Part shown: positions 44,330 through 53,333 of the stretch, in pieces
Numbering within the stretch: position 1 is the first letter of the stretch
How the letters are laid out: the number at the start of each line of letters is the position of its first letter
DNA from: Maniola hyperantus
Lineage: Eukaryota > Arthropoda > Insecta > Lepidoptera > Nymphalidae
Direction of reading: 5' to 3'
Length of the DNA: 64,000 bases
NCBI RefSeq assembly: GCF_902806685.2
Contig: NC_048554.1
Location: forward strand, 7,440,001-7,504,000
Position numbers and translations under genes: made by a program
The notes under the pieces: model-generated
The model's input: only the letters and a program-made list of their open reading frames with translations
Databases searched by the model: none
What the model was told of the DNA's origin: nothing

Positions 44330-45590
44330 ACTTTAATGACATTGACAGGGGGGCGCTGTTGGACTGTTGGACAACAAAGGCCAAAGAAATTTTATGTCCT
44401 ACTTCGTAGTACAAATAAAAAGTATTACCTCCTATGTCGATGACAAAGACTTAGAATATTCAAACAAGAACAAAGGGGACACTTGACGGCAACGTTAGTT
44501 CCGATTTTCGCCACGCGCCAAGATAGCCTTGTCGCACTGTAGTTTCTTTTTACATGACAACATAATTGTTTGAATACGGCGTTTGACAGCTCAGAATAGC
44601 CGGTTCCACAGATAATACGTACTATGGCCTGATCGCTTATGCGCCACCTGTCGGGATAAATTGGCAGTGTGGATCCATGGTGGATCCCCATTCCTCAATC
44701 GCAGCGCGCGTCTAGTCAGACTCTGTCAGACACTGTTCACACGGCATTTGCACTGCACATTTCTTACCGAACACATAGTGGCACATAAGTACTGCAATCA
44801 AACGTGGCACACTGTTAAAACCGTAAGAATGTGTGAACGGGGTCTACGCGTCACAGGGACACGACGTATCTAGTGTGCACGATATGGTCACGACATACGA
44901 GTTGATCTGTACATTTGATTGATTGTGATATTAGGCAAAACTGACTCTTTTCTTTAAAGTTTAATGCATGGAGATATTGGTATTACTTATGTAATAAATA
45001 ACTTGTGCTAAAATTCTCAACGTTAGCATAGTAACTATTTTCGTTTAATTTCATTTATTTATTTACGTTCATGTTCTATTATGGTAGATGCTTAAATCTA
45101 ACATTTAGAACATTATAGAACAAGGATGAAGTTTCGTACTAGAAGGTAGCCCTTCTAATTTTTATAATGTTTTGTTGTTTTTTGTTCTACTTGTCAGTCC
45201 CATTTTATCAAGACAGGTATCTTTTCGCGCCGTTCAGTTCAATTGCCGCAGAAACATTAGAAACTTGAGCAAGCACTCCGAACGCGCGGACGCGACTTAT
45301 ATTCCGTACTTTAGAGCGCCATACATTTTGTTTTCCCAGCGTCCCGTCCTCGCGAAGCGCTTGCTCATACTGTGTTGTGACGCGACCATAGACAATACTT
45401 TGGACGCAACAAAATCGATCGGAGTCTTACGTTTTTTTAATGAGTGATGACGTTCATACTAGTATCGCTTGCTAACGCTTGAGGCGCGCTCCGATAGGTC
45501 GATCGTCGCGCCATACTACGTTGCAATACAAGATTGTAACGTCCAAGTTTGATTTTACACGGCAATAACACCGCACGTTTTTTTGTAAGA
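44330..45590. other. Intergenic, no gene seen
   Basis: Mixed composition, with a moderately CpG-rich stretch at about 45210-45520. No domain recognised in any frame. Confidence 0.35.
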
Positions 45591-45715
45591 TAAATCTTAC
45601 TGAATACACCAAGTATAGAACCGTTCACACGCTTGTACCTTACACAGTTTTAACCGTGTAAACGGTTCTATACTCAGTGCATACGCTACTATGTATTCGG
45701 TAAGATTTCATACAA
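45590..45715. mobile_element. Fold-back element
   Basis: 'tactgaatacaccaagtata' with 'gaaccgttcacacg' pairs with 'ccgtgtaaacggttctatac' and 'gtattcggtaa'. Non-coding. Confidence 0.55.
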
Positions 45716-45955
45716 ACCAACGAACATTGTTATTGGAATCACACCAAGATTTACAGTGTACATACATAGTTCAATAGTCGCAAACATACAACACGATAGT
45801 CCCAAGACAAAAGTAGTATTATTAATGAGCCATGTATGGCATGTTTTCCGCGAATAATTCATAATTATTATATAGTTCCGAGACCATATTAATAAATTAC
45901 AAAGAAAATTTTACAATGAGTGAAATGAAAAATTACTTAGTAGGTATAATTAATA

Positions 45956-46113
45956 TTGGGGCCGATTCTCTTGTACACAATCTCTAAACTAAACTATAAT
46001 GGCACATCTTAATCTATTGCTATCCCTGTCATAATGTTTCTTGCGGAAAAGGATAGCACTAGATTTAGATCTGTTAGTTTAGAGATTATGTACAAGAGAA
46101 TCGGCCCCAATAT
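45956..46113. mobile_element. Fold-back MITE with long near-perfect arms
   Basis: 'attggggccgattctcttgt' at the left is mirrored by 'acaagagaatcggccccaat' at the right; arms of about 35 bases. A short unpaired centre of about 80 bases separates them. Confidence 0.75.
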
Positions 46114-46931
46114 GTGTGTAAAAGACCATCATGCAAAGCTTCAAAACAGATGGCGCAACCAGCAACTTTTGGAACCGATCAAAAATGCGACTAGCGCGGG
46201 CGTCGATATAGGTACTGGATATAAAGTTATAAAAAATTATGAAGATTTTTTTTGTATTTATTAATATGGGCTGTAATTTTCTTAAGCTCTCTTTTTGGAT
46301 ACATCCACTAATATTTATGGGAGATCATGTAAAAATTGGAATTTTCATTTTATAAAATATACAATTGCCGATTGATTCCCGTAAACGATTCTTTCAACGA
46401 TGGAAGTAGGTAAAGTGAATTTTGCCAGTGCTAATTAATAATTCGCCAAAAGTATTTTATGTATCACAACATTCCTTAAAGATAAAATTCTTTAAATATA
46501 CAAAAAAACTGTCGCGTTTAAAATATAACCGTAGCAATTAAGACATACTAAGGTGTATTTTCTAGGTCTGTGACTCTTTAAGAGACCTCCAAAACTGCAG
46601 AAGAAAGTCCGTTTTTTGGGTTCAAAAAGTTATGATACTCGATTATCTAAAATAGAAATCATTTTGTAAAGAATACATCTCAAAACCAAATAAGTTAGAA
46701 GCATTTTAAATCTGATGGTAGGGGTTACCTACTTGTTAAATCAGTATGCAATATTCACGTCTAATTTTTTAGCGAACAAAAACTAACATTACAACGCGAT
46801 TAAAATAATAAAAAACTGTAATAAATAGACTCCATTTTCTGTAGTTTTTATTATTGCATTATTTAGTCTTTACTTTTCGGCGGATCATGAACCAGCAACG
46901 TTTTTAAAAATCTAAATTATTACAAAAAATA
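46114..46931. other. Intergenic, downstream of Faf2
   Basis: AT-rich. A minus-strand AATAAA lies near 46846-46851 and is the best candidate polyadenylation signal for Faf2. Confidence 0.4.
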
Positions 46932-47090
46932 TTACGCGTTTACGTCATTCACGAACAACACATCGCGGTCTTTGAGACCGGCTTCCAGCAAATTTGAAGT
47001 CCCTCGAAGTATAACACGTTTTGGAAAATTGGTCGTGATTTCAAACTCCTCCGGCGACTGTGGGTGGCTGAACACGAAATCATATAGATC
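46932..47090 (-). CDS. Faf2: Faf2 exon 7 (last)
   Basis: Encodes DLYDFVFSHPQSPEEFEITT to FVNDVNA and a TAA stop at 46932-46934, the C-terminal half of the UBX domain. The usual FPR/FPK turn is present as NFPKRV. Confidence 0.92.
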   Translation of the reverse strand, partial: DLYDFVFSHPQSPEEFEITTNFPKRVILRGTSNLLEAGLKDRDVLFVNDVNA

Positions 47091-48042
47091 CTGGAAGCAA
47101 GTATGAAGAATAAGTATGAAAAATTGGCTGTCAGTTGGGAGTACCCAATCTACCGACAGAAGTGCAAACTTAAAACTATGAAATAAGTGTTTTTTTTGTA
47201 TTATATTTTTTTATTTATTAATGAAAATATTACAATAAAACTTAAAGCTAGCCTTATCTAATTACTATATAAATCATGCCCGCGTGGAATGGTGCCAAGA
47301 ATACTGGCTGCATTTCCACGCTGGACAGCCAGGCTGATCCGTTGCGCAAAAAATGAGCCAGCCCTTCTGTCACCAGATGAGGCTATTAATCGCGGTGAAA
47401 TGTCTCGTAAAAAAATTTTAGCACTACAATATTGTAATTATATTGTATTATTGTGAAATGTTGTATTGTAATTAATTGTAGTACCTATCAAAAATTTAAA
47501 TTTAAATGAAAGCCATTAACATTAGTTTAATTTTTTTAAATAAAGATAGCGAGCAAACGTGTAAGCGGGTCACCTGATGTTAAGTGATTACCGCCGCCAA
47601 TGAACATTTGCAACACCAGAGGAACTGCCGATGCGTTGCCGGTCTTTCAGGAATTTATTGGTCCTTGAATAACCCCATGTTGCAATCTAGTGGGAACACC
47701 GCCGATGGGAGTTGATTCCACAGTTTGCATGTGCGTGGAAAGAAGGATCTGGCACAACGGACGGTCAAAGTGCACCAGACACCCAGGTGGTGAGGGTGAA
47801 AAGGAGTTTTTACATCTATTGGCACTCCGAGCACGAGCATTAGCATATTAGTGAGGCAACCTTGAAGTTTTTACTTATCTTACTTTGAAAGTTGAAAATC
47901 TTCTTTGTTCATGAACACATTTTAATGTTTTTTGTGATAGAACTACAAATTCACGCTTTTCTGATTTATACCTTTACTTGTGCTATAAGACCTACATACC
48001 TGCCAAACTTCATGATAACGGGATGTACCCTACAGGTTTCTT

Positions 48043-48076
<34 letters not shown>

Positions 48077-51000
48077 AAGATAACAAATTGATCCTATAAG
48101 GGTTACTTTTTCCTTTTGAGGTATGGGACCCTAAAAATTGTATTTTATACAAAGAATAAAAATAATCATCAAAAGAAACAAATCATAATTGTTTTAACAG
48201 CTCCGAATAGATACCGTACTACAGAATAGAATAGAATAGAATGTTTTTTTATTCATGTAAACTTTTTACAAGTACTTATGAATAGTCAGGTAGTTTTAAT
48301 TTACCACTGGTTCGGAATGCCGTTCCTACCGAGAAGAAGCAGCAAGAAACTCGGCGGTTGCTCTTTTTAATTTTTCAATTTACAATGTTATTATACCGTA
48401 CTATACAAGCCATTGCAGCCCCGTGCATTGCTGGAGCGAGTCAAATCCAAGCTTTTTTATCGTTTACATAGTCTGCGACTGTATAATATGCTTTTTTTAG
48501 GAGCATACTTTTAGCACATTTTTAAACTTGTGTAAAGGCAAGTCTAAAATTGCTTGTGGAATTTTATTATAAAATATTACACTCATTCCCACAAATGACT
48601 TTCCCACATTCCGGAGGCGGAGCCCAGGAGTAGCAAGCTTATTTCGGTTTCTAGTTTGCCTATCGTGAAAATCTACCGTATCTACAGTATTTCGTGCGAC
48701 AGAGAGACTTTCTAAAGATCGATGTTCATCACTTTTGGCCGCGTTCTGTACTTCTACTTCGTGGTTAAAGTATACAGAGTTTAAATTATATGCTCCTGTG
48801 GTTTGTATTCTTACCTGTGTGGTGTTGGCGAGCAGGAAGCGGCGAGTGAGGCGCTCCCCGCCGGGCAGGCGGATGAGCAGCGCCACCGCGTCCTTGCCAG
48901 CGAGCGGTTCGCTCGGCAACTTGCCCGCCATCGCTGCTCGCGCCTCTATTACCTACAAACAAATGCAATTTGAATACAAAAATGGTGTGCGATATGCATT
49001 CCAATTTGAGTTCCCATGGGACTTTTATAAAACCTAAATTCATCAGCTAGTTAATATAATCATCATCCGAATTTTGGCAGTAAATTACTAACTACATCGC
49101 TGTAATTCTGCGACAAAAACACGCCATGTTGTAAAGATCCTTGTCAACTATTCACTGACGCTCCTTATTATCGGCCTTCCACGATTCCTCACATGTTTCG
49201 TCCTGTGACGCCCGCAACCGCACAATCCGCATAACCTGGCGTTATCTCCTGATAACCTAACGTACCTGTTGCCGGTGTTGCTCCTCCAGCATCTGTCGGT
49301 GCAGATGGTCGCGCTGCACCTGGTCGCGAGCTTCGCGGTCGGCCGCTCGCCGACGCTCCTTCTCCTGGTCGGCCTTGAGCGACTCCTCATATGCTTCATC
49401 CTGTGCCGCGCGCAACCGCGCCGTCACCTCGCGTTCCACCCTGAGAACACCAGCATATAAGGGGACCTTAGACCTTAGTTACCTTAGTACCCATGATGTA
49501 GAATGTGTAAAATATGTCGTATATATCTTTTTAAAACTGCAAAAAATATGATTACAGCTCCTAATTCGCTTTCTTTGCAGCAGTACAAAAAAATGCTGCA
49601 TCAACATGCAGCATTATAAACTGGTTTGCTTCTTCGTAATTTTTCTTGTTTTATATACTTAGTATTTTTAGGGTATCCTATAAGGGTTCCTTTTTTGTTT
49701 TGAGGTACGGAGCCCTAAAAATGCCTGAACCTCACCTGTCCGCCCTAGCTGCAGTAAGGTGTGGTTCATTCTCCTCTACAATTCTCTGCAGCCTTTGCAG
49801 CAACTGCTGCGGTGCACAAGTGCCTTCGTTTCTGGCAACCACAGTCATGCGATGGTCCCGCACACACACTACGCACAATAGAGGGTATCTGCGACCTCCC
49901 ACTGATTGTGCCACTCGCCAACCCTCTGATGAGTCAATGGAACAACCCCAGAAGAGGGCATGTGTGTTTATGTATTGGATCACTTCTGGATCTGCTAATG
50001 TGGTTCTGAAAATTTTATTACAAATCTCAATAGCAATGTACAGTACAACAGCAATGTGCAAAACAAGTAGACCGCTCTGAACACAAGGCACATGATTGCA
50101 CATTGTACAAAAACTGATCTGTTGTGCTTGTGTATCTAATCTTTAGTCTATGACCTGCACATGCACAATCCGCCATGTTGCACCTACAGATTGGTCTACT
50201 TGTTTTGTGTGCACTATAGCCTAAATTCAATAGTTCAGAATAGTTCAGGGCATCAACTTCATGTTTTCTTAATAAGAGACCAGTCAAATTAGTTGGTCTA
50301 GAATTTGTGCACAACCAAATTAATATTTATATAAGCTAAGTATTTTGCATGGTTCAGGCCTTAATCTCTCTTATTATATCATCACCATCATCAATCCCAT
50401 GGCCAGCTCACTACTGAGCATGCGTGTCCTCTCCGAACAAGAAGAGTTTGGTTATAATCCACTAAGCTGGCCAAGTGCCGATTTGTAGACTCTGCAGACC
50501 TTTAAGAATATTATGGAGAACTCTCAAGCATGCTGATTTCCTAACAATGTTTTCCTTCACTGTTAAAACATAATTAGTTTTCATAGTAATAACTATTCAT
50601 AGTTTTAGTATATTGGTGGTATACAATAAAGGTGCAATCCATACTAATATTATAAATGTGGTCTGTTTGTCTGCTAGCATTTCACTGCCTAACAGTTTGA
50701 ACCGATTTTTATGAAATTTGGTACAGAGTTAGGGGAAGGACATAGGCTACTTTTTATCCCGGAAAATTAAAGAGTTCCCACAGGATTTTTGAAAAACCTA
50801 AATCCATGCGATTGAAATCGTGGGCATCATCTAGTTAAGAATAAAGGAAAATCATAAGACTTCAAACCTTACAATATTACCTGCAAAAGTTCTGGGTCTC
50901 AGTGGCAGACTCTGAATGCAGATATACAACAAGGAATCTGAGCTCATTCTTGGCATCATTGAGAGCCTGTGCATATGTTCCCTGGTAGAACACTGGGTGT

Positions 51001-52273
51001 GGGGAGAAACGGGATGTGTAGCTGTTGATGAAACTCATCACATCCCCTAATGGGTCTGTCACCACTGAAAATAGGGATATTTTGATAATAAATATAAATC
51101 AATATACAGTATATCAGTGAATCAATTCCTGTTTTGTGTTAGAGGAAAAGTTTTAATTATTGTTATTGTTAACTTAAAATTTTGTAGGTAGGTATCAGCC
51201 AAGAAAATATTTTACGAAAACCCACCCCTAAGGGGTTAAAATATGTGTTGGAAAATTGAATGAAAGTCGTAGGTACCTAAGAGCGCTGTATAAAGTTCGG
51301 ACATAGAGCTATTCCGTACCTTAAGCCAAGACTGAATGAGTAGGTAAGTAAGTCTTTTTGCAGCAGGGAAATTTCTAATCTCATGGGAAACCAGAAATTT
51401 TATGCGGTCAAAGTCACGGGCAATTGCTAGTAATACTATAAATGTATAGCTTGCACCTGGGAGATATACATAGGTAACTTTTTATGCTGGAATAGTATGT
51501 TTAAGCAATAATCTAGTAATTTACTATCACTTGTTATCACAAATTAAAGATACTTCAAGCATTGAAATGAAACCATTGTGTACATTAATTCCAGTTGCAA
51601 TGCAGAGATGAAATTGTTTCTCAAGGCTGAAAAACTATAATGTAAACACAATAATGAACCAGGTAATATTATTTAATAAATAATACTTACATCTCCTTTC
51701 ATCATTTCTGACGAAACTTAAGAGCAAGTTAATTACAGACGATATTGTACTATAACATACAGATACAACTAAGTTGACAACATAACGCAGCATTCCCCGC
51801 ACTCCCCCTGGACTCTCAGGGGCCTCATCTGTGAAGACTTGCTGTGCTATGTGGTCATGGACGACCGGAGGCGCCCTCGCCTCTGTAGCAAATACTGAAG
51901 GTCTGCCTTCCCTTATATTGAGCTGCTCCTGTATAGCAACCTACAAACAATAATTGCTGTCGTTGTTGTTTGTTGTGTGGCTTTTAATTGTGCCAGCACA
52001 GCAAACAATAAAGGACGCATTGACAACTTTATCAAAACAAAATACCTACTCCCAAACTTTTTACAATAATCACAATATGAATGACTTATAATAGATTACT
52101 TTACTGATTCATAAAGACAAACAATCACACTGTTCTACCTCCAAATCCCACTGGTGTCTCTGCAGAACATCTCTGCATATTGACATATCTTCGATCCCTG
52201 TTAAATCTTGGAACTGCAGCATTTTATCAGTTTGTTCTTGGGTCAAGCCCAATGCATTGTCTTCTAGGTCCAT
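46932..52273 (-). CDS. Faf2: FAS-associated factor 2 (UBXD8), seven exons
   Basis: Membrane-hairpin cofactor that recruits the p97/VCP ATPase to the ER and lipid droplets for degradation of ubiquitinated proteins and control of lipid storage. Exons in gene order are 52139-52273, 51691-51940, 50881-51064, 49736-50005, 49266-49440, 48815-48952 and 46932-47090. All have GT-AG ends and matching phases, giving 436 aa (human FAF2 is 445). Domains: UBA, about 9-45 (LTQEQTDKMLQFQDLTGIED); hydrophobic hairpin, about 95-122; UAS thioredoxin-like, about 140-275 (PVFYQGTYAQALNDAKNELR); basic coiled coil, about 280-337; UBX, about 350-434. The start is the only ATG before the UBA. Codons in exon 6 and exon 5 are notably G+C-rich against the AT-rich introns. 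Identity is secure. Confidence 0.95.
47540..47800 (-). mobile_element. LINE C-terminal fragment in Faf2 intron 6
   Basis: The minus strand reads GVWCTLTVRCARSFFPRTCK then LWNQLPSAVFPLDCN and is related to the plus-strand copy at 12862. 3' UTR follows down to a T-rich stretch at 47530. Confidence 0.65.
47875..48137 (+). repeat. R1 repeat, 5'-truncated, Faf2 intron 6
   Basis: Shares the (gaca)n tract and terminal 'gaggtatgggaccctaaaaa'. Confidence 0.6.
48225..48690 (-). mobile_element. LINE 3' end with ORF C-terminus, Faf2 intron 6
   Basis: The minus strand reads VGKSFVGMSVIFYNKIPQAI and LKKAYYTVADYVNDKKAW then a stop, the C-terminal pattern of non-LTR reverse transcriptases. The 3' UTR contains 'tgcattgctggagcgag' in plus orientation and ends in a (gaata)n tail at 48225-48243. 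One or two frame shifts relative to an intact ORF are present. It supplies the family for the tails at 2045 and 21352. Confidence 0.65.
48690..48757. mobile_element. Half copy of MITE family M2
   Basis: 'ctttctaaagatcgatgttc' and 'ggccgcgttctgtac' are one arm of M2. It lies between the LINE end and Faf2 exon 6. Confidence 0.45.
48815..48952 (-). CDS. Faf2: Faf2 exon 6
   Basis: Encodes the UBX start: VALLIRLPGGERLTRRFLLA. A G+C-rich exon of 46 codons. Donor GTAAGA, acceptor 'tttgtag'. Confidence 0.92.
49157..49245 (-). pseudogene. Decayed tandem copy of Faf2 exon 5 (5' half)
   Basis: About 89 bases inside intron 5 repeat exon 5 (49352-49440) at an offset near 195 bases, roughly three-quarters identical. 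In the homologous frame it reads RLRASQDETCEESWKADNKE then RQ and a stop. The real exon has RLRAAQDEAYEESLKADQEK. One codon is deleted. No convincing acceptor precedes it. Confidence 0.8.
49266..49440 (-). CDS. Faf2: Faf2 exon 5
   Basis: Charged coiled-coil segment: RVEREVTARLRAAQDEAYEE and onward, ending EEQHRQQ before donor GTACGT. It links the UAS and UBX domains. Confidence 0.92.
49736..50005 (-). CDS. Faf2: Faf2 exon 4
   Basis: UAS thioredoxin-like domain: INTHALFWGCSIDSSEGWRV and VRDHRMTVVARNEG match the family's WGCS and hRMTVVGR segments. Donor GTGAGG. Confidence 0.94.
50381..50576 (-). mobile_element. SINE S2 fragment in Faf2 intron 3
   Basis: 'ccagctcactactgagcatg', 'ttatggagaactctcaagca' and 'atgttttccttcactgttaa' in S2 order, reverse orientation; the head is missing. 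Confidence 0.6.
50638..50834 (+). mobile_element. Helitron-A-like element, full length
   Basis: Starts 'tccatactaatattataaat' (TC end) and ends 'gaaatcgtgggcatcatctag' before T. 197 bp, the clearest example of both ends. Confidence 0.7.
50881..51064 (-). CDS. Faf2: Faf2 exon 3
   Basis: VTDPLGDVMSFINSYTSRFS through VYLHSESATETQNFCR, the linker and start of the UAS domain. Acceptor 'ctattttcag', donor GTAATA. Confidence 0.94.
51065..51690. other. Faf2 intron 2
   Basis: Contains a degraded Helitron-like stretch (about 51170-51430). No exon. Confidence 0.35.
51691..51940 (-). CDS. Faf2: Faf2 exon 2
   Basis: Encodes the linker and the ER/lipid-droplet hairpin GMLRYVVNLVVSVCYSTISS then VINLLLSFV. 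Donor GTAAGT. Confidence 0.94.
52139..52273 (-). CDS. Faf2: Faf2 exon 1 with start codon
   Basis: MDLEDNALGLTQEQTDKMLQ, the UBA domain. The exon ends WDLE before donor GTAGAA. Confidence 0.93.
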
Positions 52274-53189
52274 AGCGACTACGTTATTGTGAGAAAAATG
52301 TAATCCAATAAGCACTAGAGTTTAATAGGTACGTAAATTTACATAAATATGCTAGTTAACAAAAATAATAATGTGAAAATAGTGCGATAATTGTTTTCCA
52401 CAATAAAATGTTTTTACACATTTAGCGAGCGAAAGTGACAGTTCACATTTCACAATAAAATTCTATGATAAAATTACATCCATTACATTACGACAATTTA
52501 TTGACATCCACATTAATCCAAGTCCACAGTCCACCATAAAAGCAGTCCACTGTCCACTTTCCTTATGTAAAAAGTACTCTGTGGTCCACATTCCACAGAC
52601 CACAGACCAACAACATGAGCATGACACGACAGTACCGCGTTGACGTTGCGGCAAATCCTACGAAAGAGACCAATTAAAAAAGCTAGACTAAAGTACTGCG
52701 TAACCGCGTGTGAGATAGCGATAGCACGACGTAACGATGAATAACACGACAATTATCATTGTTTAGTTGTCAATATTTGTATAAACCGCTCAACAATATT
52801 TTGTATTAAACGTATTTATCTGAAATGAAGTAAATAGTTAACTAATGAGAAATATCACAGAGAAATACAATGATGCCACGAATTCTCAAAGTTTGTTTTG
52901 CAACTAAAGTTATATTCCTTGAAAAAAATCGGTTACACAGTAAAGGACAAAAAATAGGTTAGCTGCGTCTCTGTTTATCACATTAGTAACTTTATCTGTG
53001 CTCCCTTTTTAGTGTGAATGAGAAAGCAAACGTTCCTTTGTCTAGATTTTTTACTCCGTCTACGGGCCAAATCCTAATCTGGAGCAGGAACAGATATTTT
53101 TTTAATTTGCCACCTGTCGCCATTTTTCACTAAGCTTTCAATAAAATTAAAATATAAAGTAAAGACAACGGTGACATTTTGTAATAAAT
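52274..53189. promoter_or_regulatory. Faf2 upstream region
   Basis: About 900 bases between the Faf2 start and the stop of the EF-hand gene, both on minus, so it must hold the Faf2 promoter and the 3' UTR of the other gene. No TATA box or motif stands out. A minus-strand AATAAA-like word overlaps the EF-hand gene stop ('taataaatttattttttat', 53182-53200). Confidence 0.35.
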
Positions 53190-53333
53190 TTATTTTTTAT
53201 TTCCTTTCTTTTTGGGCCCAGGAGACGGTGGAGGTAGAGTTGGCTTAGGTTCCAGTACTTCCGGTTGTGGCTCAGGTTCTGGATCAGGGGGTACAGAAGG
53301 ATCTTCATTGGGATCTTCGTATAAAAATTCTGC
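53190..53333 (-). CDS. EF-hand gene exon 4
   Basis: AEFLYEDPNEDPSVPPDPEP and a proline-rich run to PGPKKKGNKK, stop TAA at 53190-53192. Low-complexity acidic/proline tail. Confidence 0.8.
   Translation of the reverse strand, partial: AEFLYEDPNEDPSVPPDPEPEPQPEVLEPKPTLPPPSPGPKKKGNKK

Noticed and set aside
48735..49037. 100-codon plus-strand ORF over Faf2 exon 6
   Set aside because: Antisense shadow of a G+C-rich real exon with splice sites and homology on the minus strand.
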